Assembly (NCBI GenBank): GCA_902489745.1
Contig: CABUBB010000008.1
Span: forward strand, 1 to 64,000
Source of the DNA: Metaruminococcus_A sp003150405
GTDB taxonomy: Bacteria > Bacillota > Clostridia > Oscillospirales > Ruminococcaceae
Reading direction: 5' to 3'
Length of the DNA: 64,000 bases
Shown: positions 50,652-58,795 of the stretch, piece by piece
How positions within the stretch are numbered: position 1 is the stretch's first letter
Layout of the letters: each line of letters opens with the position of its first letter
Translations under genes and position numbers: made by a program
Notes under the pieces: model-generated
The model's database searches: none
The model's input: only the letters and a program-made list of their open reading frames with translations
What the model was told of the DNA's origin: nothing

Positions 50652-51274
50652 TACGCGTACACCTCCTCAAGTTTGAGTGCGGTATCCTTGAGCAGTACCA
50701 CCTTGTCACAGTTGAGAATATCGTACACATTCAGGGTGTTGTACTGGGTGGTTTTGACGCCCGGGATATTCGCAGCGCTCTTGATGACCTTCTGGTCGAC
50801 GGTCGGCAGAGCGATGAGTACCTTCTTGTCCGCGCCGATGGCGGAGAGAACGCTCATCATCTCTTTGGTTTTGTACTCGGTGATGCCGAAGCTGTCGAGT
50901 ACAATCATTTCACCGCCCTGTACCTTTGCAGAGAGAGCGGATTTCAGTGCGAGCGCACGAACTTTTTTGTTGAGTGCAAAGCGGTAATCACGCGGTTTCG
51001 GGCCGAGTGCAATACCGCCGTGCCGCCACTGCGGAGCGCGGATGGAACCCTGTCTTGCATGACCGGTCCCCTTCTGGCGCCACGGTTTGCGGCCACCGCC
51101 GCGAACCTCAGTGCGGGTGAGGGTGGACTGGGTGCCTTGGCGCTGGTTTGCCAGATAATTCACCACAGCCATGTGCATAACCGCCTCATTCGGGGTTACG
51201 CCAAAGATAGCATCAGAAAGCTCCATCGTGGAAACCTCTTTGCCATTGCGATCCAAAACTTTGATGTTTGGCAT
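50651..51274 (-). CDS. rplD: 50S ribosomal protein L4
   Basis: A 207-residue protein; in E. coli it represses its own operon by binding the S10 leader. The tunnel loop is at RTEVRGGGRKPWRQKGTGHARQ (about 44-66). Length and start are normal. A hairpin with T-tail in the rpsJ leader (52388-52418) is a possible target of leader control. Confidence 0.97.
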   Translation of the reverse strand: MPNIKVLDRNGKEVSTMELSDAIFGVTPNEAVMHMAVVNYLANQRQGTQSTLTRTEVRGGGRKPWRQKGTGHARQGSIRAPQWRHGGIALGPKPRDYRFALNKKVRALALKSALSAKVQGGEMIVLDSFGITEYKTKEMMSVLSAIGADKKVLIALPTVDQKVIKSAANIPGVKTTQYNTLNVYDILNCDKVVLLKDTALKLEEVYA

Positions 51275-51291
51275 GTTGCTTCCTCCTTCCG

Positions 51292-51927
51292 TTAAGCCTT
51301 CTTCACAGCACTTTTAATGGTGACGATACCGCCCTTAGGGCCAGGGATCGCGCCTTTGAGTGCAATCAGATTGTTTTCTGCGTCCACTTTTACAACTTCA
51401 AGGTTCTGGACCGTAACGGTCTCAGCACCGAGATGGCCAGGCATTTTCTTGCCCTTCATGATTCTGGAAGGGTCAGAGCCCGCGCCCATGGAGCCGGCAT
51501 GCCGGCCGACCGGGCCTGTACCATGAGTTGCTTTCAGAGAACGGTTATTGTAACGCTTGATAGTACCGGCGAAGCCTTTACCTTTGCTGGTGCCGCAGAC
51601 ATCGACGATGTCGCCCGGCTCAAAAGCATCTGCCTTAATGATATCGCCGAGGTTGTAAGCGTCCATATCGTCAAAGCCGAACTCTTTCAGGGTTCTCTTT
51701 GCAGCGGCGTCCGCTTTTGCGAAATGGCCTTTCTGCGGCTTGTTGACGTTCTTGACGCTGATTTCGCCGAAGCCAAGCTGGACAGCGGAATAGCCGTCGT
51801 TTTCAGCGGTCTTTTTCTGGACCACGACGCAAGGGCCTGCTTCTACAACAGTAACAGGGATGACCTTGCCGTTGTCATCGAAAATCTGAGTCATGCCGAT
51901 TTTCTTACCAACGATACCTTTTTTCAT
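51292..51927 (-). CDS. rplC: 50S ribosomal protein L3
   Basis: A 211-residue protein near the peptidyl-transferase centre. KGIVGKKIGMTQIFDDNGK opens the protein; GTSKGKGFAGTIKRYNN and HGTGPVGRHAGSMGAGSDPS are conserved. The ATG at 51927 has AGGAGG seven bases away; the open frame upstream is not used. Confidence 0.97.
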   Translation of the reverse strand: MKKGIVGKKIGMTQIFDDNGKVIPVTVVEAGPCVVVQKKTAENDGYSAVQLGFGEISVKNVNKPQKGHFAKADAAAKRTLKEFGFDDMDAYNLGDIIKADAFEPGDIVDVCGTSKGKGFAGTIKRYNNRSLKATHGTGPVGRHAGSMGAGSDPSRIMKGKKMPGHLGAETVTVQNLEVVKVDAENNLIALKGAIPGPKGGIVTIKSAVKKA

Positions 51928-51994
51928 TGTCTTTCCTCCTATTCGGTTATTGGTTGACCGGTTGCAGCCAACATGACCTGCGGTGCGGTGATAC

Positions 51995-52306
51995 TTAGAG
52001 TTTAATCTCCAGCTCCACGCCGGCAGGAAGCTCAAGACCCTGTAAAGCCTCAACAGTTTTGTTGGACGGCCTTAAAATGTCAATGAGTCTTTTGTGGGTT
52101 CTCATCTCAAACTGCTCACGGCTGTCTTTGTACTTATGAACAGCGCGGAGAATGGTTACGACCTCTTTTTCGGTCGGGAGCGGGATTGGCCCCGAAACCC
52201 TTGCGCCGGTACGCTTTGCTGTTTCAACAATTTTAGTTGCCGCAGCGTCGACCAGGCTGTGGTCATAGCTTTTAAGTCTGATTCTGATTTTTTCTTTGAC
52301 TGCCAC
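51995..52306 (-). CDS. rpsJ: 30S ribosomal protein S10
   Basis: A 103-residue protein of the 30S head and, with NusB, an antitermination factor. KIRIRLKSYDHSLVDAAATKIVET (in part) and GPIPLPTEKEVVTILRAVHKYKDSREQFEMRTHKRLIDI in sections are diagnostic. The first codon is GTG (complement of 52304-52306), with TAGGAGG upstream. It starts the long operon, after a leader of about 310 bases. Confidence 0.96.
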   Translation of the reverse strand: MAVKEKIRIRLKSYDHSLVDAAATKIVETAKRTGARVSGPIPLPTEKEVVTILRAVHKYKDSREQFEMRTHKRLIDILRPSNKTVEALQGLELPAGVELEIKL

Positions 52307-52616
52307 TTTTCATCGCCTCCTAAAATAATGTACGCGGTGAACATCAATCGCCCAAACACGGCGCCGTGTGTTTCGTGCAAACCCATTAAAAAACCGAAAA
52401 AACACGCAGTTTTTCCGGAGACGGTACAGAGACGCAAGAACCCTATACCCATACGACGCAGGCGTACTTACCCGCGGCAAGCCGCACGGCAGTATACACC
52501 GTACTACCTGTTCAGTAATTGTTGTCGCCCGGTTTAAAATCGGACATACTCCACGGAAATTCCCCGCCCGGATGGACGGCCACCTCCCGCTTCATCGCAT
52601 ATCTGTCGCAGTCGTG
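52307..52616 (-). promoter_or_regulatory. Leader of the S10 operon
   Basis: About 310 transcribed bases before rpsJ. It holds an intrinsic attenuator (52388-52418). A 36-codon frame starting near 52620 begins upstream of the expected transcript start and is not called as a gene. Confidence 0.55.
52388..52418 (-). terminator. Attenuator in the S10 leader
   Basis: On the minus strand CCGGAAAAAC pairs with GTTTTTTCGG (one G-T pair) around TGCGT, followed by six T. It lies about 80 bases before rpsJ and may limit transcription of the operon. Confidence 0.65.
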
Positions 52617-52623
52617 CCTCATT

Positions 52624-52652
52624 ATTATACAATACAGGCAGCGCAACAGCAA
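52624..52652 (-). promoter_or_regulatory. Sigma-A promoter of the S10-spc-alpha operon
   Basis: On the minus strand TTGCTG (complement of 52647-52652), 17-base spacer, TATAAT (complement of 52624-52629). Confidence 0.8.
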
Positions 52653-52682
52653 GCAAAATGCCTGTAGAATTTTTTGTATAAA

Positions 52683-52723
52683 ACAGCCCTGTTTCTGTGC
52701 AAATTGCACAGAAACAGGGCTGT
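52683..52723 (-). terminator. Terminator downstream of proS, perfect 20-bp inverted repeat
   Basis: ACAGCCCTGTTTCTGTGCAA (52683-52702) and its exact inverse (52704-52723) flank one base; on the minus strand TTTATAC follows. It lies 150 bases after proS and just upstream of the S10 promoter. Confidence 0.75.
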
Positions 52724-52876
52724 AATGAATCCACGGGACAAGATAGGCCCTAAAACTTGTTTCTAGAGTGATAAACGAGCAAGATTTTTCGTTTTCCCAG
52801 CAAGGCATTAAGCCAATCCAGACAGGAAAACACACGTTATCGGCAAAACCACCCGTCTCAGCGCAGAGGGACGCTG
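52724..52876. other. Gap between proS and its terminator
   Basis: About 150 bases with no gene or clear hairpin; it would be the 3' untranslated part of the proS mRNA. Confidence 0.4.
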
Positions 52877-54316
52877 TTAATACTGGCGGCCCCAGTAGAC
52901 CATGTGTTTGGCAGGCTTGCCGCAACAGACGCAGGTATCGGAAATGTGCTCTTCTTCAAACGGGATGCAACGGGATTTGACGCCGCCGGTGATATCCTTG
53001 AGCTTGTCTTCGCATTCGGCGTCACCGCACCACATGGCTTTGATAAAGCCCGGATGGTTTTTGGCAATGTCGAGGAACTCATCGTAACTATGCGCGGTAA
53101 AGGTTTTTTCCTTGAGGTTTGCGAGTGCCTTTTCGTACAGGCCGTCGTGCACCGCCTGAAGCGCCTTCGGAATTTCGGTCATGAGATCGTCAAGTCCCAC
53201 GACAATTTTCTCCCGGTTGTCCCGGCGGACAAGAACGCACTGGTTCTGTTCAATGTCCTTCGGGCCAATTTCAAGGCGAAGGGGTACCCCTTTCATTTCA
53301 TACTGGCTGAATTTCCAGCCAGGGGTGTTGTCGCTGTCATCGAGCTTGACGCGGAATGTCTCGGAAAGTTTATCCGCGACCTCACGCGCTTTGTCAAGCA
53401 CGCCTTCTTTGTGCTGGGCAATCGGGATAACGGCAACCTGAACCGGGGCAATTTTCGGCGGGAGAATAAGGCCGCTGTCGTCGCCGTGCACCATGATGAT
53501 AGCACCGATCATACGGGTGGAAACGCCCCAGGAGGTTTGATGCGGATACTGAAGGGTGTTGTCCCGTCCGGTAAAGGTGATGCCAAAGCTCTTGGCAAAA
53601 CCGTCGCCAAAATAATGGGAAGTACCGCCCTGAAGGGCGACGCCGTTGTGCATCATCGGCTCAATGGTATAGGTGGAAACCGCACCGGCAAACTTCTCTT
53701 TCTCGGTTTTTTTACCCATGACAACCGGAATTGCAAGGGATTCACGATAAAAATCCGCATAGACGTTCAGCATGCGGAGGGTTTCTGCCTCTGCCTCCTC
53801 AGCAGTCTCGTGCATGGTGTGACCCTCCTGCCAGAGAAACTCAGAATTGCGGAGAAACGGGCGGGTAGTTTTTTCCCAACGCATGACCGAGCACCACTGG
53901 TTGTAGAGCTTGGGCAGATCGCGGTAAGAGTTGATGACCTTTGCATAATGCTCACAGAAGAGCACCTCCGAGGTTGGGCGAACGCAGAGACGTTCGGTCA
54001 GCTTTTCACTGCCGCCCTGGGTAACCCACATAACCTCCGGCGCAAAGCCGTTGACATGATCCTTCTCTTTCTGAAGAAGGCTTTCCGGGATCAGCATAGG
54101 CATATAGACGTTTTCGTGCCCGGTTTTTTTAAAGCGGGCATCCAAATCCTTCTGAATGTTTTCCCAAATGGCGTATCCATAGGGGCGGAACACCATGCAA
54201 CCTTTTACCGAAGAGTAGTCAATCATCTCGGCTTTTTTGACCACGTCGGTATACCACTGGGCGAAATCTTCCTCCATTGAGGTGATGGCTTCCACCATCT
54301 TTTTTTGCTGTGCCAT
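52877..54316 (-). CDS. proS: Prolyl-tRNA synthetase, archaeal/eukaryotic type
   Basis: A 479-residue class II synthetase of the short form (ProS type 3) without the bacterial INS editing domain. Motif 2 RWEKTTRPFLRNSEFLWQEGHT and motif 3 region HQTSWGVSTRMIGAIIMVHGD are present, followed by the anticodon domain (about 280-380) and a C-terminal zinc-like part with CGDAECEDKL and CVCCGKP. This form occurs in archaea, eukaryotes and some Clostridia and mycoplasmas. AAAGGAT precedes the ATG. It is in its own transcript with a consensus-like promoter and ends before the S10 promoter. Confidence 0.96.
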   Translation of the reverse strand: MAQQKKMVEAITSMEEDFAQWYTDVVKKAEMIDYSSVKGCMVFRPYGYAIWENIQKDLDARFKKTGHENVYMPMLIPESLLQKEKDHVNGFAPEVMWVTQGGSEKLTERLCVRPTSEVLFCEHYAKVINSYRDLPKLYNQWCSVMRWEKTTRPFLRNSEFLWQEGHTMHETAEEAEAETLRMLNVYADFYRESLAIPVVMGKKTEKEKFAGAVSTYTIEPMMHNGVALQGGTSHYFGDGFAKSFGITFTGRDNTLQYPHQTSWGVSTRMIGAIIMVHGDDSGLILPPKIAPVQVAVIPIAQHKEGVLDKAREVADKLSETFRVKLDDSDNTPGWKFSQYEMKGVPLRLEIGPKDIEQNQCVLVRRDNREKIVVGLDDLMTEIPKALQAVHDGLYEKALANLKEKTFTAHSYDEFLDIAKNHPGFIKAMWCGDAECEDKLKDITGGVKSRCIPFEEEHISDTCVCCGKPAKHMVYWGRQY

Positions 54317-54644
54317 TTTCTTTTTCTATCCTTTCAAACGGGGCAGAACCCGCTTCATACTGATCAACGGTTCCATAAGCGGCCATTGACGCACCAGCAA
54401 CAAACGCCGGTACAGCACACGGACGGTACTGCCGTTTCTTCAAACACTGCCCCCGCCTGTAAAGCGGGGACTTTTTGCCTGAATTCTATTTTAGCATGGG
54501 GGGCAGAATTTGACAAGGGGGGTGAAAGCCCGGGCTTTGTCCTTCACAGCGGCAGTGGGTGGAACGCCGCTTCGCGTTACCGCTGGTATTCGAGTTTAAA
54601 CGTGTGCTTATCATACATCTCCGTTCAACGCATATTAAAAAGCA
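54317..54644. other. Region between proS and the lipoprotein gene
   Basis: Contains the proS promoter and a 170-base leader with a CCCCGC/GCGGGG hairpin. On the plus strand a perfect AAAGCCCGGGCTTT palindrome (around 54526) and GGGTGGAACGCCGC lie here without any downstream plus-strand gene. Confidence 0.45.
54488..54516 (-). promoter_or_regulatory. Sigma-A promoter of proS
   Basis: On the minus strand TTGTCA (complement of 54511-54516), 17-base spacer, TAAAAT (complement of 54488-54493). Confidence 0.8.
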
Positions 54645-55235
54645 TTATCCACCGTGAGGCTCTACATAACCGTGTTTTGTATAAACCAATGTAAAATCGA
54701 TATAATTGTTCCAGTCAGAAGAATACCGGCTTCTTTCAAGTTCTTCCCAAGTATAGGAGTTTTCGTCAATCAAAATATAGTGCAGCGTTCCAACATTAAC
54801 TGCGCCGTTTTTCGAAATGTCAAAATACCGCACAAGATATTTGTATTCTCGGGTATATTCCTGACCACTTTCAAATGAATAAAGCAGGTAGTGCTCGCCG
54901 TCATACGTCAAATCCTGTAAGAAGCCATCCGAACCACCATTGGTATAAAACGCCAACCGGACAAACGCAGGTTCTCCGCGGCTGGTTTTTTCGATGAATG
55001 CGTCCCAAACCTCCTGGCCGGAGACAAGATCATACTGCTTGTGCACAACGCAGCCGTCCTGCTTTGCCTGTTCGAACGAATAATCTTTCGGGAGTTCAGC
55101 ATAGGGCAGCATGCCGTCCGGAAGCGCAATGCTGTCCGGAAGGGAATTGCTGGCGCCGGCATCTCCATAAGTTCCGGTGGAACAGGAGGTGAGCAAAAGG
55201 GCCATCAGCACGAATAGGACAGCAAACCGTTTCAT
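54645..55235 (-). CDS. Secreted lipoprotein, DUF4362-like
   Basis: A 196-residue protein with a lipoprotein signal: MKRFAVLFVLMALLLTSC, where LLTSC is the lipobox and Cys18 the lipidated residue. The mature part (GCVVHKQYDLVSGQEVWDAF; EPAFVRLAFYTNGG; LTYDGEHYLLYSFESG) resembles DUF4362 proteins of Firmicutes, small outside proteins of unknown role. The ATG at 55235 has GGGGAG nine bases away; the frame is open for 31 more codons without support. It stands alone between the proS promoter region and the nifX-like terminator. Confidence 0.7.
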   Translation of the reverse strand: MKRFAVLFVLMALLLTSCSTGTYGDAGASNSLPDSIALPDGMLPYAELPKDYSFEQAKQDGCVVHKQYDLVSGQEVWDAFIEKTSRGEPAFVRLAFYTNGGSDGFLQDLTYDGEHYLLYSFESGQEYTREYKYLVRYFDISKNGAVNVGTLHYILIDENSYTWEELERSRYSSDWNNYIDFTLVYTKHGYVEPHGG

Positions 55236-55389
55236 AACCAACACTCCCCTTAACATAAATTCACCTTCATTATAACATCGGGTCTGAGCGAAGAGAAGCC
55301 TGCCGGGACAGACACTTGTCGAATTCATCCTTTTGGCTAAACCAATTGCTTACTTCTTGGGGAGTTTGCCATATATGTTCGAAAAAATC

Positions 55390-55418
55390 AAAAAGCCCCC
55401 ACCGAAGCGGAGGCTTTT
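55390..55418 (-). terminator. Terminator of the DUF134-Mrp-NifX-like cluster
   Basis: On the minus strand AAAAGCCTCCGC and GTGGGGGCTTTT pair around a TTCG tetraloop, then T. It lies ten bases past the stop. Confidence 0.85.
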
Positions 55419-55428
55419 GACCTAAAAC

Positions 55429-55812
55429 TTATTCGTGGTGATGGCCGCAGGTGTGGCCATGTTCATGACCTTCCCCGTGGTGGTGGCTACACTGCACGTT
55501 AGGATTATGCTGAAGCGCGCCGGAGAGGTAATCCGCTACAGCGGTCTCGATATCACCGGAAGCGCCTGCAACAAGCTCAATGCCGGCCGACTGGAGTGCC
55601 GCCTTTGCACCGCCGCCAATACCGCCGCAAATTAACAGCGAAACGCCGTTTTGTTTGAGGATAACCGCAAGAGCCTCGTGACCGCTCATGGAAGTATCCA
55701 GATCAGAACGTGCGACAACCTTGCCTTCCTCAACGGTAAAGAGTTTAAAAATTTTTGTGTGGCCGAAATGCTGGAATACCTGGTTCCCTTCGGCTGTGAC
55801 TGCAATAACCAT
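55429..55812 (-). CDS. NifX/NifB-type iron-molybdenum cofactor-binding domain protein with His-rich tail
   Basis: A 127-residue protein of the dinitrogenase cofactor biosynthesis (NifX/NafY) fold. MVIAVTAEGNQVFQHFGH and LLICGGIGGGAKAALQSAGIEL show the family; the last 22 residues are His-rich (CSHHHGEGHEHGHTCGHHHE) and should bind metal ions. There is no nif gene nearby; such proteins in anaerobes travel with Mrp/NBP35 ATPases and DUF134 proteins, as here. GGGAGG stands before the ATG. A role in iron-sulfur or metal-cluster transfer is inferred. Confidence 0.85.
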   Translation of the reverse strand: MVIAVTAEGNQVFQHFGHTKIFKLFTVEEGKVVARSDLDTSMSGHEALAVILKQNGVSLLICGGIGGGAKAALQSAGIELVAGASGDIETAVADYLSGALQHNPNVQCSHHHGEGHEHGHTCGHHHE

Positions 55813-55903
55813 TTGCTTTTCCTCCCAAAGGCGAGGACCTGTTGAAGTCCCTGCAAATAAAATGTTTAAACCTCTTCACGGCAAAAGCCGGAATGCGCCA
55901 AGT

Positions 55904-56728
55904 TTACAGCGTTTCAATCAAGTCGGCGGCACCGTCGAGCCAATCGCCCTCAAACAATTCGATGACACCCTGATCCGCTGCCTGCGCGACTGCCGGGGAA
56001 ACCGGGAGCTTGGCAAGAACCTTAATACCATAGCGAGAGGTGATTTCATCGATGTGGCTCTGACCGAACAGTTCAATTTTTTTGCCGCAGTCCGGGCATT
56101 CCACATAGCTGAGGTTCTCAACAACGCCAAGGATCGGGATGTTCATCATATTCGCCATGTTGACCGCTTTTTCCACAATCATCGAGACGAGTTCCTGCGG
56201 AGAAGCGACAACAATGATACCGTCAAGCGGGAGAGACTGGAAAACGGTGAGCGGCACGTCGCCGGTTCCCGGAGGCATATCGACAAACATATAATCAACG
56301 TCCTGCCAGACCACGTCGGTCCAGAACTGCTGAACCACTCCCGCAAGGATCGGTCCGCGCCAGATGACCGGGTCGGTGTCATTTTCCAGCAGGAGGTTGA
56401 CCGACATAATATCAATGCCGGTTTTGCTCTTGGCCGGGACAATGCCCCATTCGTTCGACATGGCTTTTTCCTTAATACCGAACGCTTTCGGAATTGACGG
56501 GCCGGTGATGTCTGCGTCAAAGACAGCACTGTGGTGGCCGCGGCGGTTCATCAGAACCGCAAGCATGGAAGTGACCATGGATTTCCCGACGCCGCCTTTG
56601 CCGCTGACAACACCAATGACCTTTTTGACGGAACTCATTTCATTGAGGGAGAGCAGCATGCTCTCCTGTTCCCGCTCGCTGCAGTTCTGGCTACAGGAGC
56701 CACAATCGTGATTACAGGCTTCGCTCAT
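55904..56728 (-). CDS. Mrp/NBP35-type P-loop ATPase (iron-sulfur carrier)
   Basis: A 274-residue SIMIBI ATPase. A short Cys-rich leader (C5, C9, C12, C16 in CNHDCGSCSQNC) precedes the deviant Walker A GKGGVGKS (43-50); the switch regions DADITGPSIPKAFG and DMPPGTGDVP follow, and CPDCGK with the Cys pair (about 209-212) bridges the cluster in the dimer. Mrp proteins carry [4Fe-4S] clusters to target enzymes, plausibly the many cluster proteins of this anaerobe. The ATG at 56728 is eight bases from GAGGAG; the ATG at 56734 is too close. It overlaps the end of the DUF134 gene. Confidence 0.92.
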   Translation of the reverse strand: MSEACNHDCGSCSQNCSEREQESMLLSLNEMSSVKKVIGVVSGKGGVGKSMVTSMLAVLMNRRGHHSAVFDADITGPSIPKAFGIKEKAMSNEWGIVPAKSKTGIDIMSVNLLLENDTDPVIWRGPILAGVVQQFWTDVVWQDVDYMFVDMPPGTGDVPLTVFQSLPLDGIIVVASPQELVSMIVEKAVNMANMMNIPILGVVENLSYVECPDCGKKIELFGQSHIDEITSRYGIKVLAKLPVSPAVAQAADQGVIELFEGDWLDGAADLIETL

Positions 56729-56730
56729 TT

Positions 56731-57078
56731 TCATTTCTCCTCTTTGTTTTCAAACCGGCAGTGAGCGCAGGATTCCCTCTGCGCACAGGGGCGGTCTGTA
56801 ATTTCGTAATTTCCGCCCTGAATGGACAGGGCCTTTCCCAATACAATGGCTTCCGCTGTATGCCGGCGGGCCGAATACAGCACCCGCTGCAGCGTCCCGC
56901 GTGAAACATTCATCCGCCCGGCGGCCTCTGCCTGATCCATCCCCTCCAGATCACAAAGGCGCAGAGCTTCCAGTTCTTCCACGCTCATAACGATGGCCTG
57001 CCCTTCCCCGTGCTCCGGAGAAAAGCGGCGGCAGCCTGGCTCGGCGCAGACGCGCCTGCATTTTGCGCCTCTTGGCAT
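56731..57078 (-). CDS. DUF134 family HTH protein
   Basis: A 115-residue DNA-binding protein. It starts MPRGAKCRRVCAEPGCRRF (the DUF134 N-terminus), has a helix-turn-helix from about 38-75 (ELEALRLCDLEGMDQAEAAG then MNVSRGTLQRVLYSARRHTA), resembling sigma-70 region 4, and ends with CAQRESCAHC. The ATG at 57078 follows AGGAAG; the open frame upstream is not used. It is the first gene of the Mrp operon and directly downstream of a palindrome-containing consensus promoter, so it is likely the operon's own regulator, possibly responding to metal or cluster state through its Cys residues. Confidence 0.85.
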   Translation of the reverse strand: MPRGAKCRRVCAEPGCRRFSPEHGEGQAIVMSVEELEALRLCDLEGMDQAEAAGRMNVSRGTLQRVLYSARRHTAEAIVLGKALSIQGGNYEITDRPCAQRESCAHCRFENKEEK

Positions 57079-57126
57079 CTGATACACTTCCTTTCGGACG
57101 ACCGCCATCCGTTTTGGTTCCCTTTT

Positions 57127-57155
57127 ATTATAATGTGCATATGCACATTTGTCAA
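57127..57155 (-). promoter_or_regulatory. Perfect consensus promoter with internal 18-bp palindrome
   Basis: On the minus strand TTGACA (complement of 57150-57155) and TATAAT (complement of 57127-57132) are separated by exactly 17 bases. The palindrome AATGTGCATATGCACATT (57132-57149) fills the spacer. A protein bound there would block RNA polymerase, so a repressor site is expected; DUF134 is the obvious candidate. Confidence 0.85.
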
Positions 57156-57171
57156 CTCGTTCACATCACAG

Positions 57172-58362
57172 TTACGAATATGCAGTAAACCCGAGTTGTT
57201 TTAGTCCAAAACCAACATTTGGAAGCAACAATTTGTCCTGAATTGTATTCATGAATCCGTCAATTTTGCCGAGCATCTCCTCTACAAAATCCTCTTTGGA
57301 ACCGTTTGAACCATTTCCACTTCTGAGCGAAAAGGAATCCAACTCCAACTGCATGGAGGATGAAACCGCCGATTTTTTCACCTCAGCCACCCCAGTGGCG
57401 TACCGGTTCGTATAAGCCAATTGGCACATGCCGTCATTTCCAAACGTCACAGATAAATATTCCTCTGCCTGAGCGCCTTCATACCGGAAAGTAATATCCC
57501 TCATATCCTCCCAGCACCATATATAATACAGCCCGTCTTGGTTGTTATGCTTCAGCATTTGGTAGCCGTGAATATCGTCTGGAGGAATCTGCGTGACCAC
57601 CCATGCGCTGAGAGAATAATACGGCTGCGATGGATCTGGATGGCCGCAATAATCGCAGAGATATTTCCCATAATCATGTCTGGGGGCGGTATAAGCGTCT
57701 GTATAGTGATACCCGCACTTGGAACAGGTATGCACCGTATACCCTTGTTTTGTGCAGGAGGGCCTAACTGTTTCCGCAATAAACGTATGAGAGCAACCCT
57801 GCGGCTGTGACGGGGAATCGGCTTGAGACTGCGGCTGCGTACCGGACTGCGGTGAAATCTGCTGTTCCGGTTGCTGCTCAGACTGGGAAAAGGCCGCTTC
57901 ACCCTCTTCGCCGAAGGAGGCGCTTTCACTGCTGGGTGCTTCCGGAAGCGGTTGCGTTTCCTGCGGCGCGGAGAACTCTCTCATGATACTTTTTGGCAAA
58001 AGGTTCGCAGACCCGCCGTCACTTCCACTGACTGCAACGGTTTGATTCTGTATAAGCGCAACCGCAAGGACAACCCCTGCGAGAAACAAAACAGCCAGGC
58101 ACCCGGATACAACCGCTGTTCTTTTTTTACTGAAAAAACGCCCATGCCCAGCCAGTTTCCGATCCGCCTGTGCCTGCAAGGCACTTGCCAACGTTTCCGG
58201 CGCTGCATCTAGTGCATCTGCCAAAGGCGACAACTGACTTTCCGGAATAGTGGCACCGGACTCCCATTCGGAAAGCTCCTTAACGGTTATACCAAGTTTT
58301 TCTGCCAGAACAGGCCGCGATAAATGTTTTTTACGACGTAATTTTGCAAGCTGCTTCATCAT
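57172..58362 (-). CDS. HTH (XRE) membrane protein with extracellular CxxC region
   Basis: A 396-residue single-pass protein. A cytoplasmic XRE-type helix-turn-helix at residues 1-60 (KKHLSRPVLAEKLGITVKELSEWESG) is followed by a membrane segment at about 82-105, a Gln/Ser/Pro-rich stretch (about 130-190), a region with three CxxC units and aromatic residues (about 193-245; TCSKCGYHYTDAYTA, YLCDYCGHP), as in surface proteins of Clostridia, and a C-terminal domain of about 150 residues that I do not recognise. The layout recalls RodZ or anti-sigma-like sensors. ATG 58362 and 58359 are both possible; GGGGG precedes them. It is not clearly linked to its neighbours. Confidence 0.75.
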   Translation of the reverse strand: MMKQLAKLRRKKHLSRPVLAEKLGITVKELSEWESGATIPESQLSPLADALDAAPETLASALQAQADRKLAGHGRFFSKKRTAVVSGCLAVLFLAGVVLAVALIQNQTVAVSGSDGGSANLLPKSIMREFSAPQETQPLPEAPSSESASFGEEGEAAFSQSEQQPEQQISPQSGTQPQSQADSPSQPQGCSHTFIAETVRPSCTKQGYTVHTCSKCGYHYTDAYTAPRHDYGKYLCDYCGHPDPSQPYYSLSAWVVTQIPPDDIHGYQMLKHNNQDGLYYIWCWEDMRDITFRYEGAQAEEYLSVTFGNDGMCQLAYTNRYATGVAEVKKSAVSSSMQLELDSFSLRSGNGSNGSKEDFVEEMLGKIDGFMNTIQDKLLLPNVGFGLKQLGFTAYS

Positions 58363-58504
58363 TGTTTGCCCCCTGTTTCATACGCACAAGACGCCTGTCC
58401 TTTCTGGGCGGCCCGTACAGTATAGTATGGCAAAAGCGGCCAAAAGAGCACTCTTTTGACCGCCTCCATTGTTATTCATCTGTAACCGATAAACTTGTGT
58501 GTGA

Positions 58505-58732
58505 TTACGCGTTGTCTTCAATGTATTTCACGATATCGCCAACGGTTTTGATGTTTTCAACCTGATCGTCCGGGATTTCAACATCAAACTCCTCTTCAAG
58601 GGACATTACCAGATCGACGAAATCGAGGGAGTCAGCACCCAAATCTTCGGTGACAGAAGCCTCCATTGTAACCTTTTCCTCTTCGACATCCAACTGGTCA
58701 ACCAAAATGTCTCTTACTTTTTCGAATACCAT
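58505..58732 (-). CDS. acpP: Acyl carrier protein
   Basis: A 75-residue four-helix carrier whose Ser35 in ADSLDFVDL is the phosphopantetheine site. The N-terminus MVFEKVRDILVDQL and acidic helix 2 are typical. AGGAGG stands six bases before the ATG at 58732; five more codons upstream are not used. It follows accA by 63 bases and so may be both cotranscribed with and independent of the fatty-acid cluster. Confidence 0.96.
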   Translation of the reverse strand: MVFEKVRDILVDQLDVEEEKVTMEASVTEDLGADSLDFVDLVMSLEEEFDVEIPDDQVENIKTVGDIVKYIEDNA

Positions 58733-58795
58733 GATAATCCTCCTCAAATTGTTTCAAAGCGTACCAAACGAGCCTATCAACATCATGGCTCTTAT

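Noticed and set aside
52512..52623. 36-codon frame in the S10 leader (MRHDCDRYAMKREV...)
   Set aside because: Its ATG lies two bases after the -10 box, before the likely transcript start; no ribosome site.
54511..54600. T-box-like GGGTGGAACGCCGC and a palindrome AAAGCCCGGGCTTT on the plus strand
   Set aside because: The core differs from AGGGTGGNACCGCG, and no plus-strand synthetase or amino acid gene follows.
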